From assembly GCF_004345615.1 (NCBI RefSeq), contig NZ_SLWK01000001.1:248001-312000 (forward strand): a stretch of 64,000 nucleotides of DNA. The letters run 5' to 3'. The notes under the pieces were generated by a model. It ran no database searches, had not been told where the DNA came from, and was given only the letters and a program-made list of their open reading frames with translations. Source of the stretch: Natronoflexus pectinivorans (GTDB taxonomy: Bacteria > Bacteroidota > Bacteroidia > Bacteroidales > Marinilabiliaceae). How positions within the stretch are numbered: the stretch's first letter is position 1; each line of letters starts with the position of its first letter. The position numbers and the translations under genes were made by a program. Below, piece by piece: positions 50,146-59,558 of the stretch.

Positions 50146-50985
50146 TCATCTCAAGGTTACACGTACAACCACCGGCAAATGGTCGGATGGAAATCGTCCG
50201 TTTAAAAAATCGGTTAATGCTCCATACTTATGAACCCGGAAATGCTCAGATACAAATACAAAATCAATCCGGCTATTCAGAGGCGCATTCAAATCAAATC
50301 CATTAAAAGTGCCTACCGGCCCGTATGGAGGTAACTCAGTTATGTCATAAGCGTCATATAGAAAACTGTTAATAACGTTATATGGTTCAGTACCGGGAGT
50401 GGAATTTAAATCGGTGGTAAAAATAACAGGATAGCCATTGGCAATCTCTTCTATTTTAGTTCTCACAAGTGCTGATGACCTAATGCGAGCTTCACTCCCC
50501 CGATGATCGTAATGCGCATTAAAAACAAAAAGCGTATCTCCCGATGTGAAGTCCTTTAATTTTACCCAGGTGCAGATCCGATTCAATGCTGCATCCCAAC
50601 CCCTTGAAGGGATGTCTGGTGTCTCACTCAGCCAGAAATCTCCATAATCCAACAAACCAAAACGGTCGGTTTTAAAAAAAATGGTCGAATGCTCTCCCCC
50701 TGATAAACCGTCGTCTCGTCCTCCTCCTACATAGGCAAACTCCTCCATCTCCGTTAGGTCTTCAATTTGATTAAATAGTAACTCCTGGGTTCCAATGATA
50801 TCAAATTCATGATATCTGATCAGCTGCATCACAAAATCACGACGATTTGGCCACGCATTATCGCGATCTCGACGGGTATCATACCTCAAATTAAACGAGG
50901 ACACATTAATCGGCAAGTTTTCCTGTGCTTCCGTTATAAGCACAGAAAACGAAATAATAAGTAGAAAAGCGAAACGAATTATCAT
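50146..50985 (-). CDS. Secreted endonuclease/exonuclease/phosphatase-family protein
   Basis: A 279-residue metal-dependent phosphoesterase-fold protein with a signal peptide (MIIRFAFLLIISFSVLITEAQ). The catalytic set of the EEP family is visible: Asn in VSSFNLRYD, Glu in IIGTQELLF, His in VFNAHYDHRGSEAR, Asp and Asn in IFTTDLNSTPG, and the final His in FPSDHLPVVV. The usual GDFN reads TTDLN here, keeping both key residues. Family members with this export pattern are often annotated as sphingomyelinase-, nuclease- or inositol-phosphatase-like; I cannot choose. It is monocistronic, with a promoter candidate at 51022-51051. Confidence 0.85.
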   Translation of the reverse strand: MIIRFAFLLIISFSVLITEAQENLPINVSSFNLRYDTRRDRDNAWPNRRDFVMQLIRYHEFDIIGTQELLFNQIEDLTEMEEFAYVGGGRDDGLSGGEHSTIFFKTDRFGLLDYGDFWLSETPDIPSRGWDAALNRICTWVKLKDFTSGDTLFVFNAHYDHRGSEARIRSSALVRTKIEEIANGYPVIFTTDLNSTPGTEPYNVINSFLYDAYDITELPPYGPVGTFNGFDLNAPLNSRIDFVFVSEHFRVHKYGALTDFLNGRFPSDHLPVVVRVTLR

Positions 50986-51021
50986 AAAAAAATCAAGTTT
51001 TGTGAATTAACTAGTAAGTAG

Positions 51022-51051
51022 GAAAGATACATTTTAATTCAAAAAATTCAA
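51022..51051 (-). promoter_or_regulatory. Candidate promoter of the EEP-family gene
   Basis: Minus strand TTG (51051-51049), 19 bases, TATCTTTC (51029-51022), one mismatch at the final G. The start codon is about 37 bases downstream. Confidence 0.45.
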
Positions 51052-51268
51052 AAACCATGCAAGGATGGAGGCACAGTGGAGATGAAACAGCTTTTTGATC
51101 TGGGGTGAATGAGGGGCGTAGACCTAATTGGCAAGGGCAGCAGGTTAAACATAATCCTTGCTAATTGCATTGAGTTGTATTCTATGCAGTAAGATGCCAG
51201 GGCTAACGCCCCTAAGATTAAACAAGATATTTTATCGGCGAAACATAAAATTCAGACAACCAGATACA

Positions 51269-51298
51269 AAAAAAAGGAATCTTACGATTCCTTTTTTT
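51269..51298. terminator. Terminator of the tig-clpP-clpX operon
   Basis: Stem AAAAAAAGGAATC with GATTCCTTTTTTT and loop TTAC, 20 bases past the clpX stop, with the T-tract in the arm. Good intrinsic terminator. Confidence 0.85.
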
Positions 51299-51318
51299 AC
51301 TTCATTCATTTTATCTCA

Positions 51319-52533
51319 TCAACCCGCTTTAAGAAGGGCAATGTTGGCCTTTTCGATCTTTTCACGGGCAAATTCAATGGTAATTTCCAGTTTTCCGGTC
51401 TTTTTTCCGGGGCTGTCAAACATGTGATCCATCATGATGGTTTCACAAATTGAACGCAAACCTCTGGCACCAAGTTTGAACTCCACTGCTTTATCCACAA
51501 CATAATCCAGTGCCTCATCCTGAAAATGTAGCTCAATTTTGTCCATTTCGAACAACTTAACATACTGTTTTACTATGGAGTTTTTGGGTTCTGTCAGAAT
51601 CTTTCGTAAAGTACTCCTGTCTAGAGGATTGAGATACGTAAGTATCGGCAAACGTCCGATGATTTCCGGAATCAGTCCAAAAGCTTTTAAATCTTGCGGT
51701 GCAATATATTGCAGCAAATTATCCGGATCAATGGCTTCACGGGTTTCCGAGGCTTTGTAACCAACCACTCTGGTGTTCAGTCTCTGCCCAATTTTACGTT
51801 GGATTCCATCAAAAGCTCCTCCACAAATAAAGAGGATGTTCTTTGTATCCACCGGGATCATTTTCTGGTCGGGATGCTTACGCCCTCCCTGTGGCGGCAC
51901 ATTTACAACTGCTCCTTCCAATAATTTCAACAATCCCTGCTGAACACCTTCACCAGACACATCCCTTGTGATGGATGGATTATCGCCTTTTCTTGCAATT
52001 TTATCTATCTCATCAATGAATACAATACCCTTTTGAGCAGCTTCTACATTATAGTCGGCAGCCTGCAGCAGTCGCGTAAGAATGCTCTCGATGTCCTCTC
52101 CCACGTAACCTGCTTCGGTAAGCACCGTGGCATCTACAATGGTAAAAGGAACATGTAACATTCTGGCGATGGTACGAGCCAGTAGTGTTTTTCCCGTACC
52201 TGTTTCCCCAACCAGCACAATGTTAGATTTTTCAATCTCCACATCATCATTGGATGATGGCTGCATCAACCTCTTATAGTGATTATAAACAGCTACCGAA
52301 AGATACTTTTTCGCTTCATCCTGACCAATGACATATTGATCCAGAAACTTTTTAATCTCCTTTGGTTTTAACAGATCAATGCCTTTTACGTCAAAAGAAT
52401 CATTTTTCTTAAACTCCTCTTCAACAATGGCTTTGGCCTGCTCAACACAACTGTCGCAGATGTGTCCGGACACACCTGCGATCAGCAAATTGGTATCTTT
52501 ACGGCTCCTGCCGCAAAATGAACATTTATCCAT
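51319..52533 (-). CDS. clpX: ATP-dependent Clp protease ATP-binding subunit ClpX
   Basis: AAA+ unfoldase that feeds substrates to ClpP. The 404 residues begin with the C4 zinc-binding domain ([21 protein letters not shown]), followed by Walker A in [18 protein letters not shown] near residue 115, Walker B in [16 protein letters not shown] near 175, the pore loop in [10 protein letters not shown] and the sensor region [14 protein letters not shown]. An IGF-type ClpP-docking loop is represented by the KIGQRL stretch. It is last of tig-clpP-clpX, 11 bases after clpP. Confidence 0.97.
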   Translation of the reverse strand: MDKCSFCGRSRKDTNLLIAGVSGHICDSCVEQAKAIVEEEFKKNDSFDVKGIDLLKPKEIKKFLDQYVIGQDEAKKYLSVAVYNHYKRLMQPSSNDDVEIEKSNIVLVGETGTGKTLLARTIARMLHVPFTIVDATVLTEAGYVGEDIESILTRLLQAADYNVEAAQKGIVFIDEIDKIARKGDNPSITRDVSGEGVQQGLLKLLEGAVVNVPPQGGRKHPDQKMIPVDTKNILFICGGAFDGIQRKIGQRLNTRVVGYKASETREAIDPDNLLQYIAPQDLKAFGLIPEIIGRLPILTYLNPLDRSTLRKILTEPKNSIVKQYVKLFEMDKIELHFQDEALDYVVDKAVEFKLGARGLRSICETIMMDHMFDSPGKKTGKLEITIEFAREKIEKANIALLKAG

Positions 52534-52544
52534 AAAACTATCCT

Positions 52545-53225
52545 CTACTTCTTCTTCTCACGAATCAACACATCATCGATCATTCCGTATGCTTTTGCTT
52601 CTTCAGCAGTCATCCAGAAGTCACGGTCAGAGTCTTTTTCTATCTTCTTGTAAGTATTACCTGAATGTTCGGCAATGATGGTGTATAACTCTTTTCTGAG
52701 TTTTACAATTTCTCTTGTGGTAATTTCAATATCAACGGATTGTCCCTGAGCACCACCCATCGGCTGATGGATCATGATACGAGAGTGCTTCAAAGCAGAA
52801 CGTTTCCCTTTAGTTCCGGCAGTAAGAAGAACTGCTCCCATGGATGCCGCCATTCCGGTACATATGGTTGCCACATCAGAAGAGATGTACTGCATGGTGT
52901 CATAAATACCTAATCCTGCATATACCGAACCACCAGGGGTATTAAAATAAATTGAAATATCCTTTGTTGGATCTGCAGAGTCAAGATACAGTAACTGAGC
53001 CTGAATGATATTGGCCACATAATCGTCGACGGGTAAACCAAGGAAAATGATTCTGTCCATCATCAGTCTGGAAAAAACATCCATACTGGCAATATTAAGC
53101 TGACGCTCCTCAATAATAGTGGGTGATATGTAGCTGTTGGCAATAGACATGTACTTGTCCATCACCATACTATTGATACCTATATGCTTGGTAGCGTATT
53201 TGTAAAAATCCTTAGGGTCACTCAT
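52545..53225 (-). CDS. clpP: ATP-dependent Clp protease proteolytic subunit ClpP
   Basis: Tetradecameric serine protease chamber. The catalytic Ser is in [15 protein letters not shown], the His in [12 protein letters not shown], and the Asp in the following helix-strand region ([11 protein letters not shown] is the usual C-terminal block). The length of 226 is slightly longer than E. coli ClpP owing to an N-terminal extension ([19 protein letters not shown]). It sits between tig and clpX on one transcript, the standard bacterial order. Confidence 0.96.
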   Translation of the reverse strand: MSDPKDFYKYATKHIGINSMVMDKYMSIANSYISPTIIEERQLNIASMDVFSRLMMDRIIFLGLPVDDYVANIIQAQLLYLDSADPTKDISIYFNTPGGSVYAGLGIYDTMQYISSDVATICTGMAASMGAVLLTAGTKGKRSALKHSRIMIHQPMGGAQGQSVDIEITTREIVKLRKELYTIIAEHSGNTYKKIEKDSDRDFWMTAEEAKAYGMIDDVLIREKKK

Positions 53226-53295
53226 ATTGTGTCAAATTAATGTTAGTAATCCGCTAATTTAATAAATGTTTTGCTCACATCTTTCGCGAACACCA

Positions 53296-54657
53296 TTAAT
53301 TGTTCTCAAAGAGTTTATTAAACTCTTCGCGTGAAATCTCCTTGGGATCGAGTTTAACTGACTCTTTCACAAACTCCATCACCTTCTCAGAAAGCGCGCC
53401 TTCGGCAAATCTGCGTCCATGATCCTGATTTTTCATCATATCCATGGCGTATCCTTCAATGTGCTCATCGGGAAGATTGGTTAAACCATACTGCATGAAC
53501 TGAACACGAGCCGATTTTTTGGCAAACTCAACCACATCTTTTTCCTCAATTTTCAATTCATTGGTGCGGATGATTTCATTTCTGATCAGTTGCCATTTCA
53601 GATCCTCAAGGAATTTAGGCATATCGTTATCAATCTGCTCATCAGAAATTTGCTCTTCACCTCTGTTGGTGGCTTTCATCCAACGCTTCAGGAATTCCGC
53701 AGGCAAATCCATTTCGATTTTACCTGTTAATTTTTCCCGTGCATCGGCAGAAAATCTGTATTCAGACTCCATTTCAAAAGTCTTTTGCATATCTTCCTTC
53801 ACCCGTGTTTTCATTTCCTCTTCGGAAGTAACTTTTCCTTCTCCAAAAAGTTTGTCAAATAGCTCCTGGTTAAGTTCAGGATCAACATGTTCAGTGATCT
53901 CCTTAATGGTAAAGCGGAATGATCCTGACACATCAGCAGCCTGCTCTTTGGTTACTTTCAGAAGATAAGAGATCTCTGTATCGTTGGGGAATGCCTTTTT
54001 GGGATCGAAAACGATGTCGTCACCTACTTTTTTACCAACAAACTCTTTCTTTGCTTTGTCATCTTTTATGATGGCCAGTGACATCACTGAATCTTCAGCG
54101 TTAATGCCCTCTTCGATGGCATTTCCTTCGGCATCAATTTGCACAAAGTCACCTTTCACCAACGACTCCTCACCAACAACATCAACATTCTGGCTGGTTC
54201 CAAAACGGCTGGTCAGGGTTTTAATTTGCCCATCCACCATGTCATTAGTTACTTCGATGGTATAGTAAGGAATTTTTTCTCTTTTTGTCAGTTTCACCTC
54301 AACCTGCGGAGAAAGGGCGATGTCGAAAGCAAACTCAAAACTATCCTGTGTATCGAAATCTATGGGTTGTTGCGACTCACTAGGAAGAGGCTCACCCAAT
54401 ATATTCAATTCATTGTCGGTTAAATATTTTGAAAGATTTTCAGAAACCAGCTTATTGATTTCATCAACTAAAACAGCATTCCCATACATCTTTTTTACAA
54501 GACCTGAAGGCACCTTTCCGGGACGAAACCCTGGCATACTGGCTTTTTTCTGGTATGATTTCAACACGTCAGCCACACGCTTTTCATAATCGTCCTTTTC
54601 GATGGTCAGTTTAATTACCGCGTTAAGGTCGTCAATGTTTTCCCTTACAATATTCAT
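53296..54657 (-). CDS. tig: Trigger factor, ribosome-associated chaperone
   Basis: Binds nascent chains at the ribosome exit tunnel. The 453 residues contain the N-terminal ribosome-binding domain with the signature MPGFRPGKVPSGLVKKMYG near residue 38, a central FKBP-like domain (about 160-250) that lacks the tidy peptidyl-prolyl isomerase motif, as is common in this phylum, and the helical C-terminal chaperone arms. The gene starts the tig-clpP-clpX operon from a canonical promoter about 90 bases upstream. Confidence 0.94.
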   Translation of the reverse strand: MNIVRENIDDLNAVIKLTIEKDDYEKRVADVLKSYQKKASMPGFRPGKVPSGLVKKMYGNAVLVDEINKLVSENLSKYLTDNELNILGEPLPSESQQPIDFDTQDSFEFAFDIALSPQVEVKLTKREKIPYYTIEVTNDMVDGQIKTLTSRFGTSQNVDVVGEESLVKGDFVQIDAEGNAIEEGINAEDSVMSLAIIKDDKAKKEFVGKKVGDDIVFDPKKAFPNDTEISYLLKVTKEQAADVSGSFRFTIKEITEHVDPELNQELFDKLFGEGKVTSEEEMKTRVKEDMQKTFEMESEYRFSADAREKLTGKIEMDLPAEFLKRWMKATNRGEEQISDEQIDNDMPKFLEDLKWQLIRNEIIRTNELKIEEKDVVEFAKKSARVQFMQYGLTNLPDEHIEGYAMDMMKNQDHGRRFAEGALSEKVMEFVKESVKLDPKEISREEFNKLFENN

Positions 54658-54745
54658 TCGAAAATAGTTAAAAATTAGTTATGAATTGGCCGAATTGACC
54701 ACTCTGCATCACAAAGCAGCCAGTTTTGGTTCTATTATTTCAGCG

Positions 54746-54776
54746 CAAAGATAATGAAGCATTTACAATGTAACAA
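54746..54776 (-). promoter_or_regulatory. Canonical promoter of tig-clpP-clpX
   Basis: Minus strand TTG (54776-54774), 20 bases, TATCTTTG (54753-54746): a full match to the Bacteroidota housekeeping promoter. The leader is about 80 bases long. Confidence 0.7.
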
Positions 54777-54872
54777 GTATGCCATTGACATTCCCCTCAG
54801 TTGAACAGCTTTTATCTGCTAAAAAAATCAAAATATTAAGGGGATTTCTTAATTGTAATATGCAGAAATTAC

Positions 54873-54916
54873 AAAACCGCCTACTCCCGATTATAAGTCG
54901 TTCGTCAGGCGGTTTT
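54873..54916. terminator. Terminator after tRNA-Leu
   Basis: AAAACCGCCT (54873-54882) pairs with AGGCGGTTTT (54907-54916) around a 24-base loop containing a small inner stem. It follows the tRNA on the minus strand and faces the tig promoter. Confidence 0.6.
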
Positions 54917-54928
54917 ATCCTTTTAAAG

Positions 54929-55010
54929 TGCGGACGAAGGGACTCGAACCCCCACGCCTTACGGCACTAGATCCTAAGTCTAGCGCGGCTACCAATTACG
55001 CCACGTCCGC
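54929..55010 (-). tRNA. tRNA-Leu, anticodon UAG
   Basis: Read on the minus strand, the acceptor arms GCGGACG and CGTCCGC pair over seven bases with discriminator A. The anticodon stem CTAGA/TCTAG encloses the loop CTTAGGA, giving anticodon TAG, which reads CUA leucine codons. The long variable arm (TGCCGTAAGGCGT) marks a class II tRNA as expected for Leu, and GGTTCGAGTCC is the T loop. The 3' CCA is not encoded, so it must be added after transcription. Confidence 0.95.
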
Positions 55011-55022
55011 TTAATTGCGGTG

Positions 55023-55053
55023 CAAAAATAGATGCTTTTTTTTAATTCGCCAA
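55023..55053 (-). promoter_or_regulatory. Canonical promoter of tRNA-Leu
   Basis: Minus strand TTG (55053-55051), 20 bases, TATTTTTG (55030-55023), a perfect match. The predicted start is about six bases before the tRNA 5' end, so the tRNA has its own promoter despite following lptB. Confidence 0.7.
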
Positions 55054-55084
55054 AACATCCACCGCTTTTTTTTGAAAAAAATCA

Positions 55085-55843
55085 TCATTCTACCTGAAAA
55101 GTTCTTCTGCGCAAGATGAAATCATCTCCCAGGTATACTCTTCTCACATCGGGATCTTCAGCCAGCTCTTCGGCACTTCCTGCTTTAAGAATATCTCCTT
55201 CGAACAGCAAGTAGGCTCTATCGGTAATCGATAAAGTTTCATGCACGTTATGGTCGGTGATCAGAATTCCTATATTCTTAAATTTCAGCTTGGCAACAAT
55301 CTCCTGAATATCCCTTACCGCAATAGGGTCTACTCCTGCAAAAGGCTCATCCAAAAGAATAAATTTAGGATTAATTGCCAGAGCTCTGGCAATTTCAGTA
55401 CGCCTGCGCTCTCCCCCGGAAAGCTGTATACCTTTACTTTTACGTATGTGAGTAAGACTAAATTCCTCTAACAGCTCCTCGACCCTGTGCTTTTGATAAT
55501 CCTTGGAAAATTTGGTCATTTCCAAAACCGATCTGATGTTGTCTTCAACACTCATTGTACGAAAAACACTGGCCTCCTGAGCCAGATAACCGATTCCTTT
55601 TTGAGCACGTTTGTAAACGGGCTCCCTGGTAATTCGCTCTTCGTTGAGATAAATCTCTCCCGCGTTTGGTTCAATCAGACCTACCATCATATAAAAAGTG
55701 GTGGTTTTTCCGGCTCCATTTGGCCCCAACAGTCCCACAATCTCGCCTTGCTTAACCTCAACCGAAACACCTTTTACTACCGTCCGGTTTTTGTATCTCT
55801 TAACCAGATCCTTTGTATGTAATATTAAACCCTGATCTTCCAT
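55085..55843 (-). CDS. lptB: LPS export ABC transporter ATPase
   Basis: ATPase of the LptB2FG complex that extracts lipopolysaccharide from the inner membrane. The 252 residues contain Walker A in [18 protein letters not shown] near residue 38, the Q loop, the ABC signature [16 protein letters not shown] near 140, and Walker [15 protein letters not shown] followed by the H-loop [16 protein letters not shown] with LTHIRKSKG is characteristic of LptB rather than other ABC ATPases. It is 35 bases downstream of tatC, the likely operon partner. Confidence 0.93.
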   Translation of the reverse strand: MEDQGLILHTKDLVKRYKNRTVVKGVSVEVKQGEIVGLLGPNGAGKTTTFYMMVGLIEPNAGEIYLNEERITREPVYKRAQKGIGYLAQEASVFRTMSVEDNIRSVLEMTKFSKDYQKHRVEELLEEFSLTHIRKSKGIQLSGGERRRTEIARALAINPKFILLDEPFAGVDPIAVRDIQEIVAKLKFKNIGILITDHNVHETLSITDRAYLLFEGDILKAGSAEELAEDPDVRRVYLGDDFILRRRTFQVE

Positions 55844-55878
55844 AAAATCTTAGCTATATCAGTTTTTAAACCGGCGTA

Positions 55879-56685
55879 CTATGCCATGGCTTTTTTCTTC
55901 TCTACTCTTTTAGCAATAACTATACCAGCTTCGTATAAAACAATCAGCGGTAAACAAACCATTATTTGGCTGATCATATCGGGAGGTGTGATAATGGCTG
56001 CCAGAGCAAGGACTACTACAATTGCGTGCCTGCGATACTTTTTAAGAAATTCAGCAGTTACCAACCCAACCTTGCTAAGAAAATATATAAATATTGGTAA
56101 CTCAAACATCACCCCACTTGCCAGAACTATAGAAGAGATGGTAGATACATAGGAACCAAAGTTAATGATGTTCTCCACGCTTTCACTTACCTGATAGTTA
56201 CCAAGAAAATAGACTGACAGAGGTGTAATGACATAATAGGCAAACAGGATTCCTAGTGAAAAAAGAATACTGGCAAAAAATATTGCACCCCGACTGTGCT
56301 TCACCTCATTTTCGTATAAAGCAGGCCTCACAAACCTCCAGAATTCCCAAAAGATATAAGGAAATGAGATTACCAGCCCGGTAATAAAAGCCACCCAAAT
56401 GTGCATTACAAACTGTCCTGACATCTGGATATTCTGAAATTTCAGCTGTTCCTGGTTGATGCATAAAACAGGAAGGTTGAGGGCTTCAGAAATGCGACAC
56501 AATAATTGATTGGTAAAAAAATCCGGCCGACTGGGACCCAGAATCACCACATCAAATACAAAGTTTTTAAAAACAAAAGCAAGTATCGCAAACACAAATA
56601 TTGAGGCGAACGAACGAATAATGTGCCATCTCAACTCTTCAAGATGATCAAGAAATGACATTTCAGTTTTTTCTTTTTTAGCCAT
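55879..56685 (-). CDS. tatC: Sec-independent protein translocase TatC
   Basis: Polytopic receptor of the twin-arginine translocase. The 268 residues start with the family motif MSFLDHLEELRWHIIRS at about residue 9 and contain six hydrophobic segments, with the conserved FPYIFWEFWRFVRPALYENE loop and the periplasmic region between segments one and two. TatA/B genes are not in the window. First of tatC-lptB. Confidence 0.93.
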   Translation of the reverse strand: MAKKEKTEMSFLDHLEELRWHIIRSFASIFVFAILAFVFKNFVFDVVILGPSRPDFFTNQLLCRISEALNLPVLCINQEQLKFQNIQMSGQFVMHIWVAFITGLVISFPYIFWEFWRFVRPALYENEVKHSRGAIFFASILFSLGILFAYYVITPLSVYFLGNYQVSESVENIINFGSYVSTISSIVLASGVMFELPIFIYFLSKVGLVTAEFLKKYRRHAIVVVLALAAIITPPDMISQIMVCLPLIVLYEAGIVIAKRVEKKKAMA

Positions 56686-57377
56686 AACAGGGATTTAATC
56701 TTTCAGCCATCGGTTAATTTGCATTTAAAATACAAATTAATAAAGTGCGAAGATAATGTGCTAACTGTTATTGCGAAAATTATTTTTAGAAATAATGCTG
56801 GCTTGACCTATTTAGGTCACAGGCAATCACAATAGATTCGGTAAAAAAATCAACCCGATTATCATTTTTTTGTAACAACTGATTGTTGGATATGATAAAA
56901 AGTTTTTATAATTTCAATAATAGTTTTAAAAAAGGTAATTACCATTTATCAACTCTGGGGTTCTATTAAACCAAGCCATCTTATTATAGATTTAAGGTAT
57001 AATGTTACATTATACCTTTTCAGGGAAATATACCCACAACAAGAATAAGATACCAATTAAAAGGAAAATGAATATTTTCATTTCAGCATGAAGAAATTAA
57101 ACCTTACAAAATCGTACGGTTTAAAAATTAAGCAACCGGGAGTTGGCTGAAATCAGGAACACTTCCGGTACAATATCACAATTTAATACAAGAATAAAGT
57201 CCCCCGGAATAGAGAATTACATGATGTTATTGTATCAAAAACAATGTGATTCACAGGAAGACCGAAATTCGGTTATTTTAGATTATATTTGTCTGTTTTT
57301 TTGAGAGATGGGAAAAATCCGGCTCTGGTAAGCCGAAAGTTAGTTGAATTTAAAAAGGAGAACACGCGATCTAAGTT
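56686..57377. other. 692-bp divergent intergenic region, longest gap
   Basis: Between divergent tatC and recQ. It contains the palindrome at 56994-57018, a TATATTTG -7-like element at 57284-57291 about 87 bases ahead of recQ, and a small hairpin CCGGCT/AGCCG in the recQ leader near 57320-57335, followed by AAAAAGGAG at 57352-57360. No protein-like frame or tRNA-like fold was found. A short unannotated RNA is possible because of the palindrome but was not demonstrated. Confidence 0.45.
56994..57018. promoter_or_regulatory. 11-bp perfect inverted repeat upstream of recQ
   Basis: AAGGTATAATG pairs with CATTATACCTT around TTA and is followed by TTCAGG. Neither flanking gene ends here, so it is an operator candidate or the terminator of an unseen short transcript. 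Confidence 0.4.
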
Positions 57378-59558
57378 ATGACTAAACAGATCAACTTAAA
57401 AGCTCACTTGAAGCAACATTTTGGTTTCGAAACCTTTAAAGGAAATCAGGAAGAAATTATAAAAAATGTTCTTGCAGGTAATGATACATTTGTATTGATG
57501 CCAACAGGTGGCGGAAAATCACTTTGCTACCAATTGCCATCCATGATTTTGGATGGCACGGCCATCATCATCTCCCCCCTTATTGCCCTGATGAAGAACC
57601 AGGTTGATGCCATGAGAAATTTTGGAGAAGATGACGGGATCGCTCACTTTCTGAACTCTTCCTTAACCAAATCTGCCATTACGCAGGTTAAGGAAGACGT
57701 ATTGTCGGGGAAAACCAAGTTGTTATACGTTGCTCCTGAATCATTGACAAAAGAGGAGAACATACTTTTTCTCAAACAGGTTAAAATATCGTTTTACGCG
57801 GTTGATGAGGCTCATTGTATTTCCGAATGGGGTCACGATTTCCGCCCGGAGTATCGCCGCATTCGTCCCATCATCAATGAAATTGGAAATGCTCCACTGA
57901 TCGCCTTAACAGCCACTGCTACGCCAAAAGTTCAGCATGACATACAAAAAACGCTGGGAATGTTGAATGCCTGCGTTTTTAAATCATCATTTAACAGGCC
58001 CAATCTCTACTACGAAGTAAAACCAAAAGTTCATGCTTCGAAGGAGATCATTAGGATTCTGAAGGAGAACATAGGAAAATCGGCCATCATCTATTGCCTG
58101 AGCAGAAAAAAAGTAGAAGAATTAGCGGAAATGCTCATTGTAAACGGGATTAAGGCTTTGCCTTATCATGCCGGGATGGACGCTTCCACCAGATCGGGAA
58201 ATCAGGATAAGTTCCTGCACGAGGAGGTTGATGTCATTGTAGCCACCATAGCATTTGGAATGGGTATTGACAAACCCGATGTACGCATTGTTATGCACTA
58301 CGACATTCCCAAAAGCCTTGAAGGCTATTACCAGGAAACAGGTCGTGCCGGACGAGATGGCGGAGAGGGTCGTTGCATCACTTTCTACAGCTACAAAGAC
58401 ATACAGAAGCTGGAGAAGTTTATGCAAGGCAAACCATTGGCCGAGCAGGAGATCGGGAAACAGTTGCTGTTTGAAACCGTCGCCTATGCCGAAACCTCTC
58501 TTTGCCGCAGAAAACTTCTGCTTCACTATTTTGGTGAGACCTACAAGGAAGATAACTGTGACACCTGTGATAACTGCCTGCATCCAAAAGAACAATTCGA
58601 TGGACAGGACTCCATTGTGAAAATGATTAAGGTAATACAAGTTATCAAGGAAAAATTCAAAGCAGAACACGTGGTGGATATCCTCACAGGAAGAGTCACC
58701 AGCAGTGTAAAATCTTACAACCATGAAGATTTGGAACTCTTTGCATCCGGCAAAGAGGAGGATGGAAAATATTGGAATGCCGTAATACGGCACGCACTTA
58801 TTGCGGGACTCATCACCAAAGAGATTGAGAACTATGGTTTATTGAGAATCAGCGAAAAAGGGCTTGATTATCTTGTCAAACCTTTTCCGATCATGCTGAC
58901 CAAAAACCATGATTATGATGAAATGGAGCAGGAAACCAGAACTGCCGGAGGAACAGCAGCGGTTGACCCTCAGCTTTTTTCAATGCTCAAGGACTTGCGG
59001 AAGCTCATCTCCAAAAAGCTCAACCTTCCCCCATTTGTGATTTTTCAGGATCCTTCACTTGAGGCCATGTCAACCTACTATCCCATTACGCTGGATGAAC
59101 TCCAGAATATGCCGGGCGTTGGAGCAGGTAAAGCCAAACGCTTTGGGAAGGATTTTGTGGATTTGATAAAAAGACATGTGGACGAAAACGAGCTTGACAG
59201 ACCCATTGATTTGGTCGTAAAGTCTGTTGCCAACAAATCCAAACTAAAAATCTCTATCATTCAAAGCATCGACAGGCAGGTACCCCTTGATGACATTGCC
59301 GAAAGCAAAGGCATAGAGATGAATGACCTCTTGAAAGAGCTGGAATCGATCGTTTACAGTGGAACCAGGGTCAACATTGACTACCATATTGATCAGGTGA
59401 TGGATGAAGATCATCGCGATGATATTTTCCTCTATTTTAAAGAGGACGCGGAGACAGACGATGTTGCCTCAGCATTGGATGAGTTAGGTGAAGAAGAGTA
59501 TTCAGAGGAAGAGATCAGGATGGTGCGCATCAAATTTATTTCTGAAGTAGGGAATTAA
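57378..59558 (+). CDS. recQ: ATP-dependent DNA helicase RecQ
   Basis: 3'-5' helicase of recombination repair. The 726 residues comprise the helicase core (LMPTGGGKSLCYQLPSM, DEAHCISEWGHDFRPEY, SATATPKV-like LTATATPKVQ, YYQETGRAGRDGGEGR), the zinc-binding region (CRRKLLLHYFGE ... CDTCDNC near residue 390), a winged-helix RQC domain, the HRDC domain (LRKLISKKLNLPPFVIF ... PGVGAGKAKRFG, about 530-610) and an acidic C-terminal tail of ~110 residues containing a second helical winged-helix-like element (DIAESKGIEMNDLLKELE). It is divergent from tatC, and its stop overlaps the end of the facing HhH protein gene by four bases. Confidence 0.95.
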   Translation: MTKQINLKAHLKQHFGFETFKGNQEEIIKNVLAGNDTFVLMPTGGGKSLCYQLPSMILDGTAIIISPLIALMKNQVDAMRNFGEDDGIAHFLNSSLTKSAITQVKEDVLSGKTKLLYVAPESLTKEENILFLKQVKISFYAVDEAHCISEWGHDFRPEYRRIRPIINEIGNAPLIALTATATPKVQHDIQKTLGMLNACVFKSSFNRPNLYYEVKPKVHASKEIIRILKENIGKSAIIYCLSRKKVEELAEMLIVNGIKALPYHAGMDASTRSGNQDKFLHEEVDVIVATIAFGMGIDKPDVRIVMHYDIPKSLEGYYQETGRAGRDGGEGRCITFYSYKDIQKLEKFMQGKPLAEQEIGKQLLFETVAYAETSLCRRKLLLHYFGETYKEDNCDTCDNCLHPKEQFDGQDSIVKMIKVIQVIKEKFKAEHVVDILTGRVTSSVKSYNHEDLELFASGKEEDGKYWNAVIRHALIAGLITKEIENYGLLRISEKGLDYLVKPFPIMLTKNHDYDEMEQETRTAGGTAAVDPQLFSMLKDLRKLISKKLNLPPFVIFQDPSLEAMSTYYPITLDELQNMPGVGAGKAKRFGKDFVDLIKRHVDENELDRPIDLVVKSVANKSKLKISIIQSIDRQVPLDDIAESKGIEMNDLLKELESIVYSGTRVNIDYHIDQVMDEDHRDDIFLYFKEDAETDDVASALDELGEEEYSEEEIRMVRIKFISEVGN

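Larger units (their letters stand above)
50986..51318. other. Intergenic region, no gene seen
   Basis: Carries the EEP gene promoter candidate at its left end and the clpX terminator at its right end. In between, AGGGGCG (about 51112) and CGCCCCT (about 51207) form a widely spaced inverted pair in sequence resembling worn repeats. No ORF with protein-like composition was found. Confidence 0.45.
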
